From: Flavobacterium davisii
GTDB taxonomy: Bacteria; Bacteroidota; Bacteroidia; Flavobacteriales; Flavobacteriaceae
Assembly: GCF_019565505.1 (NCBI RefSeq)
Contig: NZ_CP067378.1
Coordinates: 2,046,001-2,110,000, forward strand
Length of the DNA stretch: 64,000 bases
Direction: 5' to 3'
Under the pieces are notes generated by a model. It saw only the letters and a program-made list of their open reading frames with translations. It was not told where the DNA came from and did no database searches. Positions 20,059 to 32,452 of this stretch are shown piece by piece (the first letter of the stretch is position 1; each line of letters starts with the position of its first letter). A program made the translations under genes and the position numbers.

Positions 20059-20589
20059 ATGTCAGTGAAAAAACCATTCAATTTAAATAAATGGATAGAA
20101 GATAATCGCCATCTTTTAAAACCACCTGTTGCTAATAAAAACCTGTATGTTGATTCAGACGATTATATTGTAATGATAGTAGGCGGACCTAATGCTCGTA
20201 AAGATTACCATTACAATGAAACAGAAGAATTGTTTTATCAACTAGAAGGAGAAATAACCATTTACATTCAAGAAAATGGACAAAAAAAAGAAATAAAGCT
20301 TGCCGCTGGCGATATGTATTTACATCCAGCTAAAATTCCACATTCACCTAGTCGTACAGAAAACTCTATAGGTTTAGTAATAGAGCGTAAAAGAACACAA
20401 GCCACAGATGGTTTGTTGTGGTTTTGTGATAATTGTAATGAAAAATTACACGAGGTATATTTTGAATTAAATGATATTGAAAAAGATTTTCTGAGCCATT
20501 TTAAAGCATTTTATTCTTCCAAAGAAAAAAGAACTTGTACGAAATGTCGTCATGTTATGGAAACAGACTCTCGATTTGTTCAAGATTAA
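20059..20589 (+). CDS. nbaC: 3-hydroxyanthranilate 3,4-dioxygenase
   Basis: A 176-residue cupin that opens the ring of 3-hydroxyanthranilate in the kynurenine route of tryptophan breakdown, a route that can also lead to quinolinate and NAD. The iron ligands are in HYNETEELFYQLEG (His, Glu near 49-56) and LHPAKIPHSP (His near 95). The C-terminal rubredoxin-like site has two Cys pairs, CDNC and CTKC, typical of the bacterial enzyme. It is intact. The aldehyde dehydrogenase that follows about 80 bases on could act on the semialdehyde product or on another substrate. Confidence 0.92.
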   Translation: MSVKKPFNLNKWIEDNRHLLKPPVANKNLYVDSDDYIVMIVGGPNARKDYHYNETEELFYQLEGEITIYIQENGQKKEIKLAAGDMYLHPAKIPHSPSRTENSIGLVIERKRTQATDGLLWFCDNCNEKLHEVYFELNDIEKDFLSHFKAFYSSKEKRTCTKCRHVMETDSRFVQD

Positions 20590-20667
20590 CAATCATAGAC
20601 TTAATTATTTAGATAATAAGTTATAAATTTGCAATCTATTTTAACAAAACTTGATAAAAAAGTTACA

Positions 20668-22236
20668 ATGTCAACAATAACACAATCAACAGTAGCTCAA
20701 CAATTTGGAATTGTTGAAGCATTAGAGCAATTAGGCGTAAAAGATATCAATTTAGGTACCTCAACAGGATCTAATTGGTTTGCTAATGGTGAAATCATGG
20801 AGTCGTATTCACCTGTAGATGGTCAATTAATTGGAAAAGTAAAAGCTTCAACAAAAGAAGACTATGAAAAAGTAATGGAAGCGGCTACTACCGCATTTAA
20901 AACTTTTAAGATGATGCCAGCTCCCAAAAGAGGTGAAATCGTTCGTCAGTTTGGTGAAAAATTGAGAAAATATAAAGAACCTCTTGGGAAATTAGTTTCG
21001 TATGAAATGGGTAAATCATACCAAGAAGGTTTGGGAGAAGTTCAAGAAATGATTGATATTTGTGACTTTGCAGTAGGTCTTTCTCGTCAATTACATGGTT
21101 TAACGATGCACTCTGAGCGCTTTGGACACAGAATGTATGAACAATACCATCCACTAGGAGTAGTAGGGATTATTTCAGCGTTCAACTTTCCTGTAGCGGT
21201 TTGGTCTTGGAATACTGCTTTAGCTTGGATTTGTGGAGATGTATGTGTGTGGAAACCATCTGAAAAAACCCCTTTGTGTTCAATAGCTTGTCAAAATATT
21301 ATAGCAGAAGTTTTAAAAGAAAATAATCTGCCAGAAGGTATTTCTTGTATCATTAATGGTGATTATAAAGTAGGTGAATTAATGACACATGATACTAGAG
21401 TTCCTTTGGTATCTGCTACAGGTTCAACTCGTATGGGTAAAATAGTTGCTCAAGCTTGTGCTGCACGCTTAGGAAATTCATTACTAGAATTAGGAGGAAA
21501 CAACGCAATTATTGTTACTCCAGATGCTGATATTAAAATGACTGTAATTGGTGCTGTGTTTGGAGCAGTAGGAACAGCAGGTCAACGTTGTACTTCTACT
21601 CGTCGTTTAATTATTCATGAAGATATTTATGATAAAGTAAAAGATGCTATTGTTGCCGCTTATGGTCAGTTAAGAATAGGGAATCCATTAGATCAAAATA
21701 ATCACGTAGGACCACTTATTGATACAGATGCTGTTGTAGCTTATAACAAAGCATTAGAAAAAGTAGTGGCAGAAGGAGGTAATGTTATTGTGTCAGGAGG
21801 CGTATTAACAGGAGAAGGTTATGAAAGTGGTTGTTATGTGAAACCAGCAATTGCAGAGGCTCAAAATCATTTTGAAATCGTTCAACACGAAACATTTGCA
21901 CCTGTATTATATTTATTGAAATATAGTGGAGACGTTATGAATGCTATTGAAATTCAAAACGGTGTAGCGCAAGGTTTATCATCTGCAATTATGACAAATA
22001 ATTTACGCGAAGCAGAAGCATTCTTATCACACGCAGGTTCTGATTGTGGTATTGCTAACGTAAATATTGGTACATCAGGAGCAGAAATTGGTGGTGCATT
22101 TGGTGGTGAAAAAGAAACAGGTGGTGGACGCGAGTCTGGATCTGATGCTTGGAAAGTATACATGAGAAGACAAACCAATACAATTAACTATACAACGGAT
22201 TTGCCTTTAGCACAAGGTATAAAATTTGATTTGTAA
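20668..22236 (+). CDS. Aldehyde dehydrogenase, ALDH7-like
   Basis: A 522-residue NAD(P)-dependent aldehyde dehydrogenase resembling the ALDH7 (antiquitin, alpha-aminoadipic semialdehyde dehydrogenase) branch: MRKSYQEGLGEVQEM-like EMGKSYQEGLGEVQEMID, IISAFNFPVAVWSWN, the Glu motif LELGGNNAIIV, and the catalytic Cys in GTAGQRCTSTRR near 303. The start at 20668 (MSTITQ) is preferred to an upstream non-ATG start. An AAATTTG-containing TATAAATTTG stretch lies about 40 bases upstream and may be the promoter. It follows the dioxygenase gene, but ALDH7 enzymes usually act in lysine degradation, so participation in the kynurenine route is uncertain. Confidence 0.85.
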   Translation: MSTITQSTVAQQFGIVEALEQLGVKDINLGTSTGSNWFANGEIMESYSPVDGQLIGKVKASTKEDYEKVMEAATTAFKTFKMMPAPKRGEIVRQFGEKLRKYKEPLGKLVSYEMGKSYQEGLGEVQEMIDICDFAVGLSRQLHGLTMHSERFGHRMYEQYHPLGVVGIISAFNFPVAVWSWNTALAWICGDVCVWKPSEKTPLCSIACQNIIAEVLKENNLPEGISCIINGDYKVGELMTHDTRVPLVSATGSTRMGKIVAQACAARLGNSLLELGGNNAIIVTPDADIKMTVIGAVFGAVGTAGQRCTSTRRLIIHEDIYDKVKDAIVAAYGQLRIGNPLDQNNHVGPLIDTDAVVAYNKALEKVVAEGGNVIVSGGVLTGEGYESGCYVKPAIAEAQNHFEIVQHETFAPVLYLLKYSGDVMNAIEIQNGVAQGLSSAIMTNNLREAEAFLSHAGSDCGIANVNIGTSGAEIGGAFGGEKETGGGRESGSDAWKVYMRRQTNTINYTTDLPLAQGIKFDL

Positions 22237-22259
22237 TATAAGTTATAATATCTTTTTAG

Positions 22260-22296
22260 GAGGTTGTTCTAAATTTTTAGACAACCTCTTTTTTTA
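22260..22296 (+). terminator. Intrinsic terminator after the aldehyde dehydrogenase
   Basis: GAGGTTGT (22260-22267) pairs with ACAACCTC (22281-22288), extended by weaker pairs toward the loop, and is followed by a run of T's. Confidence 0.75.
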
Positions 22297-22639
22297 AAAA
22301 TATTCAGACATTTATAGAACTAGTATTTATATAGATGATTCTAAGAAAGAAGGAGGTAATCCAGATTTCGGGGTGAAGATGAGAAGATGAAGAAAATAAA
22401 AAGGCAAGGAAAATTTTCTTGTAGATGTGTGGGTAAAATCCATAAATTGACGATTCATTTGTCCGCTTAGGCTGAATGAAGAAGTCACATTATTAATATT
22501 ATATAATCTCCCCTTTTGTGTAAATGGCAAGATTACAAACTTTCAAGATAACCTAATAGAAGGTAAAAAGTACACTTTTTTAGATTCAAAGTCTTTTTTA
22601 TTTATAATAAATTTCTGAGACATAATCTGGGTTTGAAAA

Positions 22640-22968
22640 GCTATGTAGCCAAATTAGAACCTAAAACCAGAGGGAATCATGGATAGCGATAAAAGCTTGT
22701 GGTAGATAGAAAGAGCTTTTAGAATGTCAAAACGGATTTACGAACTGGTTCCATTTATCATCATTTACAAAAAGAATCGAAGCTTACATTTACCTGTTGT
22801 TTGCTGTTTATACTGTTCATAAAAAACTTGAAAGGACATTGAAAATGAAAATATGCGCTATCGCCAGATAAAGCCATAGAACTGATTTATAAGATGTATC
22901 AAATAGAAGTTACTCTGCCTGAATTATTACATACTAACAAAACCCTCTTGGAAATGAATAACGAGTAA
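22640..22968 (+). pseudogene. Decayed DDE transposase, C-terminal remnant (IS4/IS1634-like)
   Basis: Reading across frames gives a degraded transposase C-terminus: SLW-stop-IERAFRMSK, then TDLRTGSIYHHLQKRIEAYIY continuing to FAVYTVHKKLERTLK, then SPDKAIELIYKMYQIEV and TLPELLHTNKTLLEMNNE-stop. IE-AFRMSK-DLRTRP-YH and the HKKLER segment are typical of IS4/IS1634-type transposases. There is an in-frame stop plus at least two frame changes and no N-terminal half, so this is a genuine relic rather than a sequencing artefact like its neighbours. The rest of 22297-23222 contains no supported gene; terminal repeats of the parent element were not identified. Confidence 0.65.
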
Positions 22969-23222
22969 AATTCGTTAATTCAAAATATAAATAAATTCTT
23001 CTAAGGTATTCTATTAATAAAAATAAGAAAAGTATTGCAGCAGAAGAAACCTTTATAAAAAATGGCGCACAAGTGTTTAATTAATTATTTTTGTTCAGAC
23101 AAAACGGTTTGTTTTTTGATTTTAAATAAAAATGATGAAATAATCATAAACTATTAGTCGGCATATTTAAATGCCCATGATAAAAGGCAATACAATGTTT
23201 TCTAAAAATAAAATTTAAATAT

Positions 23223-24371
<1,149 letters not shown>

Positions 24372-24397
24372 AAAATAAGGTTGCTCAGAAAGATAGT

Positions 24398-24476
24398 CAT
24401 TTTCTTATTTCGATCAGCGGGAGAAATCGCATAATATTGATAATGTGACTTCTCCCCTTGTCGAAGTGATAAACTA
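24398..24476. repeat. REP-like imperfect palindrome, copy 1
   Basis: ATTTCGATCAGCGGGAGAAATC and, inverted, GACTTCTCCCCTTGTCGAAGTGAT form an imperfect palindrome around ATTGAT. The right half from 24436 to 24474 recurs at 37620-37659. The sequence lies between the convergent trans-sulfuration gene and the next gene on the minus strand. Confidence 0.55.
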
Positions 24477-24520
24477 GATGTTTATTGATTGCTTTTTAGA
24501 TAGTTTTTTTGTACTTCCTG

Positions 24521-25324
24521 CTAATTTAAATAATAAATATAGCCAAAATTTAACCAAACTAGCCAATCATTGGCTTTATTTTCAGGGTATAAATTTTGGT
24601 TTGGATTTAATCCGTCTACCCAGTTTGAATTAAAATATTGCCAACGTAAATCAATTATTAAGTCAGACATCAGATTTAGCTTGTATCTTGATCCGACACT
24701 TCCAACGACAGACCAAGTGCTTCCAGAATCATTAGAAAAACCATGAGGCTTTCCGTCAGAAGGACTCCAGTATTTTGGAAAAATATTGTTTTGATTTAAA
24801 AGAACTCCATTTCCATAAGAAGTTTTAACTTGAGGATTAAAAAAGCTATATTGGGCGCCTAAGCTAATGTATGGAGCAAAATTTCCAGTGTAAGAAGAAA
24901 AATCACGAATGCTTAAAGGATAATATTCTAACTGCATTCCGATATTAGTTATTGAAGAAGATCCTTCCATCGCATTTAGTTGTCTGCCTCCAATAGAAGT
25001 TTTGTCAGCTAATTTACCAAAATGATTTAGTTTTGTTTTATTGTATGATAACTCGGTTCTTATTTTAAAGTGATCATTGAAATAAGTGTCATGTGTATAA
25101 CAATTACAGTCAGATCGGTAGGCAAAATTTATATAATGTACAAGCCCAATACCTATTCCTGTGTTTCCTGCATCTGTTTCTAAATTATTACGCTCTCCGT
25201 AATCTGATTGAAGAGCAACAGGGCCTATAACCAATCCTAGCTCATTGGAAAAACCAGATTGAGCAAACAAATTAGAATTCGTTCCTAAAAGAAAAAGTAA
25301 AACAAAACGATATATTTTTAGCAT
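24521..25324 (-). CDS. Outer-membrane beta-barrel-like flavobacterial protein (THC0290_0291-like)
   Basis: About 267 residues starting MLKIYRFVLLFLLGTNSNLFAQ, a clear signal peptide; longer upstream extensions of the frame lack a plausible start and run antisense into the gdhA promoter. The mature part alternates hydrophobic and polar residues with glycine-rich turns (SNELGLVIGPVALQSDYGER, GIGIGLVHYINFAY, LGAQYSFFNP) and ends WLNFGYIYYLN, an aromatic-rich C-terminus typical of outer-membrane barrels. I recall the family name THC0290_0291 for such proteins but cannot verify it here. No function is known. It is divergent from gdhA. Confidence 0.6.
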   Translation of the reverse strand: MLKIYRFVLLFLLGTNSNLFAQSGFSNELGLVIGPVALQSDYGERNNLETDAGNTGIGIGLVHYINFAYRSDCNCYTHDTYFNDHFKIRTELSYNKTKLNHFGKLADKTSIGGRQLNAMEGSSSITNIGMQLEYYPLSIRDFSSYTGNFAPYISLGAQYSFFNPQVKTSYGNGVLLNQNNIFPKYWSPSDGKPHGFSNDSGSTWSVVGSVGSRYKLNLMSDLIIDLRWQYFNSNWVDGLNPNQNLYPENKANDWLVWLNFGYIYYLN

Positions 25325-25454
25325 AAACTCATTTTTAGCTTGATTAGACAAATATATAAAAACATCACCCATTTTGGAGATAAATTGTTTAAAATATTTA
25401 AAAAAAAGCGCGAAGTTTATTAATTTTTTACTATGTAAATTATTTAGATAACTG

Positions 25455-25462
25455 TATATTTG
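25455..25462 (+). promoter_or_regulatory. -7 promoter box before gdhA
   Basis: TATATTTG, matching the Bacteroidetes TANNTTTG element, about 55 bases before the gdhA start. A clear -33 element was not seen. Confidence 0.4.
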
Positions 25463-25505
25463 CTCACCAAACGAAAAAACGTTTTTTATATTAAAACGAA
25501 AATAA

Positions 25506-26860
<1,355 letters not shown>

Positions 26861-26880
26861 TACCTGTCATTTCGAATAAT

Positions 26881-26912
26881 AAAAGGCACTTGTTTTTTCA
26901 AGTGCTTTTTTA
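26881..26912 (+). terminator. Intrinsic terminator after gdhA
   Basis: GGCACTTG (26885-26892) pairs with CAAGTGCT (26899-26906), loop of six T's, followed by a T-rich tail. Confidence 0.8.
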
Positions 26913-26976
26913 TTGATACCAAAAAATAAACTTGTTTCGTTTTTAGAGTATATTTGTGACCAGAAATCAAAAAGAT

Positions 26977-29265
26977 ATGAAGAATTGGGCTGCATTTTTA
27001 TTTATACTCCTAAACTTTTCTTACGTTTTTACACAAGAAGCCAATCCTTGGAAAGGCTATTATTCTTATAATGCAGTTAAAGATCTTCAATTAGTAGAAA
27101 ACAAAATAGTAATAGCGGCCGATAATGCCTATTTTTTATCTAATCTCGATACAAACCAATCAGAAAAAAAATCAACAATAGAAGGTCTTTCAGGAGATCC
27201 TATTACCCAAATTCATTATAGCCCAACTTATAATAAAACAATCGTAGGTCATTCTAACGGTTTAGTTATTATTGTAAATGAAACAGATGGTTCGATGTTT
27301 TATCTAAAAGGAATAGAGGATAAACCTAATATCTTGGCAAGTAAAAAAAGAATCAATCACTTTGAAGAATATAAAGGGAAAGTGTATATTTCTACAGGAT
27401 ATGGTGTTACCGTTTTAGATATGAATAATTCCCAGTTCGGAGATACATTTTTTATAGGAACAGGAGGTTCAGAGCAAGAAATTATAAGTACTACAATAGT
27501 CAATGATACTATTTATGCAATTGTCAAATCTAATGGTCTTTATGCCGCTAAACTAAGTAATCCTTTTTTAATTGATTTTAATCAGTGGAAAATCATACAA
27601 CCCGGAAGTTGGTTTAATTTAAAACCAACCAAAACAAAAAAAATTTTAGTATCAGAAACAGGAGCGATACATGAATTAAAAGAAGATAATTCCATTTCGT
27701 ACATAACATCCGTTTTACAAAATCCAAAAGATATCAATTATAATGAAGATAAATTAATTATAACCTCTTCTAATTACGTTGATATTTTTGATGAAAACGG
27801 AACATCAATTAAACAACTAATTTGGGGAGATCAATTTAAATCATTTTTTACCAGTTCCTCTTTTAGAAATAATAAGATTTATACAGGAACAGAAAGCAAT
27901 GGTTTGTATTCAATAGATTTAAATACTCCTCAGTTGATTACTAATTTAACTCCTAGCTGTCCAGAAAAAAATCGTTTTTTTAGGATAAAAGCAGTCAATG
28001 ATGTGCTTTGGGTGGTTTTCGGTGGATATAGCAAACAATATAACCCTTATCAGTATTGCTGTGGAGGACCTAGTAGATCTGGAATTAGTATTTATTCCAA
28101 TGAAAAATGGACGAATCTCGATTACAAAGATTTGTTAGAAGCAAGAGCTCTTTCAAGTATTGCATTTAATCCTAAAAATAAAAATGAAGTATTTATAGGC
28201 TCTTTTTTTAGCGGACTACTAAAATTAGATAATTTTATAGCTACTAATTTGTATAATAAAGAAAATAGCCCGTTAAAAGATGAGTTAATACCTAATGTTG
28301 TTCTTTTAAATACACCCAATTTTGATTCGAATGGCGATTTATGGATGACAAGTAGCCGAGCAGAAAATGCACTTTTTTCTCTTGATAAAAATAATAAATG
28401 GAAAAGCTATTCAATAAAAGATATTTCGGTAAAACCCAAAGAAGATAATTTTTCCTCCATGAAAATTGATAAAAATGGGACAAAATGGTTGGGAACATTA
28501 CAAACAGGAGTAATAGGATTTAATGAAAAATTAAATAAAAACATAGTTATAAATCATATAAAAGGAAAAGGAAGCTTGCCTGATAGTGATGTTCGTTCTT
28601 TAGCTCTTGACAACAACAATCAATTATGGATTGGTACTTTTAATGGTTTACGATACTTACCAAATGTTAATTCATTTTTAACAGATACTACGTTAGATAC
28701 AAAACAAATTATTTTATTAGAAGATGGAACCGCTCAAGAACTTTTTTATCAATCTAATATTTTAGATATAGAAGTAGATGGAGCTAATAATAAATGGGTT
28801 TCAGTTGAAGAATCAGGGGTTTTTCTGATTTCGCCAGACGGACAACAAACAAAATTACATTTTACAAAAGAAAATTCACCTTTACCCAGTAATATAGTAG
28901 ATGATATAGAAATTGATCAAACAACAGGAAAGGTTTATTTTGCTACCAATAATGGAACTGTCTCTTATCAAAGTTTAGCTACAGCTGGTACTAAAGATTA
29001 TTCAAATACCTATATTTACCCTAACCCTTATAGACCAGAACACAAAGGAATGGTTAAAATTACAGGATTAAAAGATAAAAGTAATGTTAAAATTACAGAT
29101 ATAGAAGGAAATCTAGTATTTGAAAGTATTTCACAAGGAGGAACAATGGAATGGGATACCCTATCTTTTGCTAAAACAAAAGTATCATCAGGGGTTTATG
29201 TTGTGCTCGTTTCAGATGAAGAAGGAGAAGATACCGTTGTTAAAAAATTATTGATTATTCGATAA
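26977..29265 (+). CDS. porZ: PorZ-like type IX secretion beta-propeller protein
   Basis: A 762-residue secreted protein: signal peptide (MKNWAAFLFILLNFSYVFTQ) and many propeller-type repeats with W-G/DG signatures (ENKIVIAADNAYFL, GKVYISTGYGVTVLD, GTKWLGTLQTGVIGF, NQLWIGTFNGLRYL). The C-terminal domain (YIYPNPYRPEHKGMV to VVKKLLIIR) has the form of a type IX sorting domain. PorZ belongs to the surface attachment complex that releases T9SS cargo, and itself carries such a domain. Start at 26977 was chosen because it precedes the signal peptide directly. Intact, and followed 3 bases later by an acyltransferase gene, hence probably co-transcribed with it and recO. Confidence 0.85.
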   Translation: MKNWAAFLFILLNFSYVFTQEANPWKGYYSYNAVKDLQLVENKIVIAADNAYFLSNLDTNQSEKKSTIEGLSGDPITQIHYSPTYNKTIVGHSNGLVIIVNETDGSMFYLKGIEDKPNILASKKRINHFEEYKGKVYISTGYGVTVLDMNNSQFGDTFFIGTGGSEQEIISTTIVNDTIYAIVKSNGLYAAKLSNPFLIDFNQWKIIQPGSWFNLKPTKTKKILVSETGAIHELKEDNSISYITSVLQNPKDINYNEDKLIITSSNYVDIFDENGTSIKQLIWGDQFKSFFTSSSFRNNKIYTGTESNGLYSIDLNTPQLITNLTPSCPEKNRFFRIKAVNDVLWVVFGGYSKQYNPYQYCCGGPSRSGISIYSNEKWTNLDYKDLLEARALSSIAFNPKNKNEVFIGSFFSGLLKLDNFIATNLYNKENSPLKDELIPNVVLLNTPNFDSNGDLWMTSSRAENALFSLDKNNKWKSYSIKDISVKPKEDNFSSMKIDKNGTKWLGTLQTGVIGFNEKLNKNIVINHIKGKGSLPDSDVRSLALDNNNQLWIGTFNGLRYLPNVNSFLTDTTLDTKQIILLEDGTAQELFYQSNILDIEVDGANNKWVSVEESGVFLISPDGQQTKLHFTKENSPLPSNIVDDIEIDQTTGKVYFATNNGTVSYQSLATAGTKDYSNTYIYPNPYRPEHKGMVKITGLKDKSNVKITDIEGNLVFESISQGGTMEWDTLSFAKTKVSSGVYVVLVSDEEGEDTVVKKLLIIR

Positions 29266-29268
29266 GAA

Positions 29269-30262
29269 ATGTTAAAACAAAACAGTATTAATTTTCTCCG
29301 TTTTTTAATGGCTAACATCATTATGTTAGCTCATTTAGTAGAGTTAACAAAAGATAAAACATTATATCTACTAAGTCTTTTTGTAAATCCAATTTAGCTG
29401 TTAGCAGTTTTTTCGTTTTAAGTGGTTTTTTGGTTAGTAAAAGTTTAACAAGGACACCTAGTTTGAAAATTTATTTTCTAAAAAGAGCCAAACGAATTTT
29501 ACCTGCATATATAATAACAATAATTTTTTCAGTTGTAATTCTTTCCAGTATTTCAACCCTTTCTTTTTGGGATTATTTTACAAACAAGATGACATGCCGT
29601 TATTTTTTTTGGAACCTATTTTTTTTAAATTTTCTAGAACCCTGCCTTCCTAATGTATTTGCTACAAATCCACTTCCTTTTGTAAATGGTTCTTTGTGGA
29701 CTATGAAGATAGAAGAAGGTTTTTATCTTACCCTTCCCATATTGTTTTATTTCATCAAAAAAAGTAAAAAAGAAACCCTAGTATTAGCTTTTGTTTATTT
29801 CATATCTATTTTATATTCCTATATAATGTTAGAGCTTTTACATTTACCATTATTAGAAAAACAACTTCCGGGAAAATTAGCTTATTTTGCTATTGGGATT
29901 TATATTTATTTAAATTTCGATTTTTTTATTCAAAATAAAAAAGCATTTTTGGTAGGAGCGTGGTTTTTATTTTTTATTCAACTATATTATTTAAATAATG
30001 ATTTATTCTTTCCTTTTACTTTAGGAATTACGGTTTTGTTTTTAGCTTATTCACTTCCTTTTTAAATAAATTTAGTGCCAAAGCAGATTATACGTATGGT
30101 ATTTACCTATATCATTTTCCCATAATACAAGTTTTTGTTCATTTTCGATTTTTTCAAAGATATAATCCCGTAGTGATTAGTGTAATATTAATACTAATAA
30201 CTTATCTGTTTGCCTATTTATCATGGCATTTGGTAGAAAAACGTTTTTTAAATCGCAAGTAA
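29269..30262 (+). CDS. Acyltransferase 3 family membrane protein (two frameshifts)
   Basis: An integral membrane O-acyltransferase of the OafA/acyltransferase-3 type, which acylates surface sugars or peptidoglycan-linked glycans. N-terminal NSINFLRFLMANIIMLAHLVE contains the usual R near the first helix, and FFVLSGFLVSKS and the KRAKRILPAY segment are family hallmarks; several more helices follow and it ends YLSWHLVEKRFLNRK. Breaks are homopolymer-type: a short A run near 29394 and a T run near 30058; correction gives about 331 residues. It sits between porZ and recO in a tight unit (3- and 4-base gaps), so all three are likely one operon. Confidence 0.8.
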
Positions 30263-30266
30263 TTTT

Positions 30267-30985
30267 ATGCTAACCAAGACAAAAGCAATTGTTTTAAGTG
30301 CCATTCGGTATCAAGAAAAATCCTTAATAGTAAAATGTTTTACGCAAAGTCAAGGTGTAGTTTCTTATTTCGTACCTTCTGCTTTTTCTAATAAAAAAAA
30401 TAGTCAACGTATAGCGTACTTTCAGCCTTTAACTATTCTTGAAATTGAGGTTAATCATAAAGGGAAAGGAGGGTTGAAGTATTTTAAAGAAGTTAAAACA
30501 GCTGTTCCTTATCATAGCATCCCTTTTGATGTTGTTAAAAGTACTATTACTTTATTTTTATCTGAAATTTTGCATTATGTAATTAAAGAAGAAGAAAAAA
30601 ATGAGCCCCTTTATTTATTTTTAGAAACCGCTATGACATGGTTAGATACCCATGATTATGCCGTTAATTTTCATCTTAACTTTTTAATAGAATTAACTAA
30701 ATTTTTAGGTTTTTATCCAGATTTAATTAATGAGGATTTCCCTTTTTTGATTTAAATGAAGGTTGTTTCGTTTTAGAAGCTACTTCTTCTGTTATAGATG
30801 AAGAAACCTCACATATTTTAAAACTTTTTATGTCTTCAAATTTTGATGATATTACTAATTTTAAACTAGATTATTTAAAACGTCAAAGGCTTTTAGAAGT
30901 TCTTTTAGATTTTTACGCCCTACATATAGAAAATTTCAAAAAGCCTTACTCTTTAGAGGTCTTAAAAGAGTTTTATCATACCTGA
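30267..30985 (+). CDS. recO: DNA repair protein RecO (one frameshift)
   Basis: RecO loads RecA onto SSB-coated DNA in the RecFOR pathway. The N-terminal OB-fold (TKAIVLSAIRYQEKSLIVKCFTQSQGVVSYFV) is distinctive and is followed by a helical domain with NEPLYLFLETAMTWLD. The frame stops early at the T6 run near 30744; a seventh T gives DFPFFDLNEGCFVLEA and a 239-residue protein ending at 30985, matching family length. It ends 10 bases before a convergent gene. Confidence 0.88.
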
Positions 30986-30994
30986 TTAATTTAA

Positions 30995-31659
30995 TTAATT
31001 GCTAGAGTAAATAAAAATCCTGCCCGTAGTGCCACTAATGTTATGCTCAACTCGATAAGCAGCACCGCTTGGAGCGTCCGCTTTCGAGTTTATTCGTAAG
31101 GTATAGGTACCGGTGTCGTAACTGTGATATTTCCTGATAGGTTGCAATAATGAGTTTCCTTCAAGCGATTTCCTCCACTAAAGAAAACAGTTTCATGTGC
31201 AATTGTATTATCACTTCCCGTGTTTAAAATACATTCGTAGGTTAAAACTCTAGTAGAAGCATGATAAGTAGGGGGATTGGTAGTAATGGTATTATCGCAA
31301 AGGCGATAAGGAATTAAACAACTAATTTGTAATACCTGATTAGCCACACTTGTCGTTACAGTAGTACTGTATAAAGTATTAGTAGTTTGCGTATCACTCG
31401 TTATATTTGTATTCAAGGTAAAAGTAGGTTCTAAAGAAGTGAATAACTTAGATGGTCTGTCTGCTTTTGCCAGATTCCCTAATGGATCTGCCACGATAAA
31501 ATAAGGATAAGTAGCACTGTTAGAACCGTCATTTAAGGTTCTAATCCTTGCCGTTCCATTAATATCTAAGGTTGCTGTCGGTGTATCGGTTCCAATTCCA
31601 ACTTGCGCTATTGAAAAATTAAAAACGAAAAGAATAACTATTTTTATGATATTTTTCAT
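30995..31659 (-). CDS. Secreted GIGT-repeat protein A (one frameshift)
   Basis: Signal peptide (MKNIIKIVILFVFNFSIAQ) then VGIGTDTPTATLDINGTARIR, the short repeat that opens many Bacteroidetes secreted adhesin- or tail-fibre-like proteins. The frame stops at 31090; adding one A near 31092 continues through INSKADAPSGAAYRVEHNIS to a natural stop at 30995, total about 221 residues. It follows a related gene after 5 bases, forming a two-gene unit. Domain order and small size suggest a surface or extracellular structural protein; no catalytic motif. Function unknown. Confidence 0.6.
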
Positions 31660-31664
31660 ATCTC

Positions 31665-32375
31665 TTAATTTACAGAAGTTAGTTTTAAATAATTTGTTTT
31701 TCCCACAGTAGTAGGATTATAGTTTATCCTGAATGAAGACCCGTCTATACAATTAGTTTCTACACGAACCGTAATTGTATATGTACCCAGTGTAGGTAAT
31801 GAAATTTGAGAACTTAAATTAGTGCCATAAATTCCAGTCTCTTTGAAGCTTCCACTAAGATATTGAGTTTTTGCTGCAATTAATTTGTTGGTGTAAGAGC
31901 CTCCATTTAGGTAAATAAAAGTTTTTACAACACGAGTATCTGCGCTAAAAACTAAGGGAGTTCCGTTAGTGTCGAGTGGAGTAGTTGATGCAAAAGCAGA
32001 TATTCTAAAAGGAAGATCTAAATTAACATCAACGACTTGATTAGATTTTATAGTAGTAAAATTTTGCGTAATCATGTCAAAACCTGCTGTACTTGTTGTG
32101 TTCCAATAATATACCGCCAAGGTAGATAAAACATCTAAAAAAACATGCCCGTCGGTATAGGCTCCTCCATTCATTAGTGTCGTAGTAGAAGTGTTCGTTA
32201 CTAATGTTTTTGAATAAGTATTAGCATTATTTCCGTCAGGTAAGTTTTGTATTCTTAGATCACCATTAATATCTAATGTCTCAGTAGGAGCTGCGGTATT
32301 AATCCCAACGTTTGATTGAGCGTAGCAAATGATTGTGCACAACCAAAGAAGAAAAACTGTACTTTTTTTTATCAT
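31665..32375 (-). CDS. Secreted GIGT-repeat protein B
   Basis: A 236-residue secreted protein with signal peptide (MIKKSTVFLLWLCTIICYAQ) and the same N-terminal motif as its downstream neighbour, here SNVGINTAAPTETLDINGDLRIQ, followed by a beta-rich region with VNLDLPFRISAF and a C-terminal YLKLTSVN. The two are paralogues in tandem: both have the motif, a dozen-residue linker ending in a DG-N/S-A-TY segment, and then an unrelated-looking beta domain of similar length. Intact. Function unknown. Confidence 0.6.
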   Translation of the reverse strand: MIKKSTVFLLWLCTIICYAQSNVGINTAAPTETLDINGDLRIQNLPDGNNANTYSKTLVTNTSTTTLMNGGAYTDGHVFLDVLSTLAVYYWNTTSTAGFDMITQNFTTIKSNQVVDVNLDLPFRISAFASTTPLDTNGTPLVFSADTRVVKTFIYLNGGSYTNKLIAAKTQYLSGSFKETGIYGTNLSSQISLPTLGTYTITVRVETNCIDGSSFRINYNPTTVGKTNYLKLTSVN

Positions 32376-32452
32376 TTAAGAATCCTTTAAGTATGAATGT
32401 AAAAATACATTTTTTTTAATTTTTTAAACAAATAATTATTTCGGTCATTGTA

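Noticed and set aside
22327..22530. Short minus-strand open frame beside the transposase relic
   Set aside because: No start context, no domain and a composition unlike neighbouring genes; probably chance within decayed insertion DNA.
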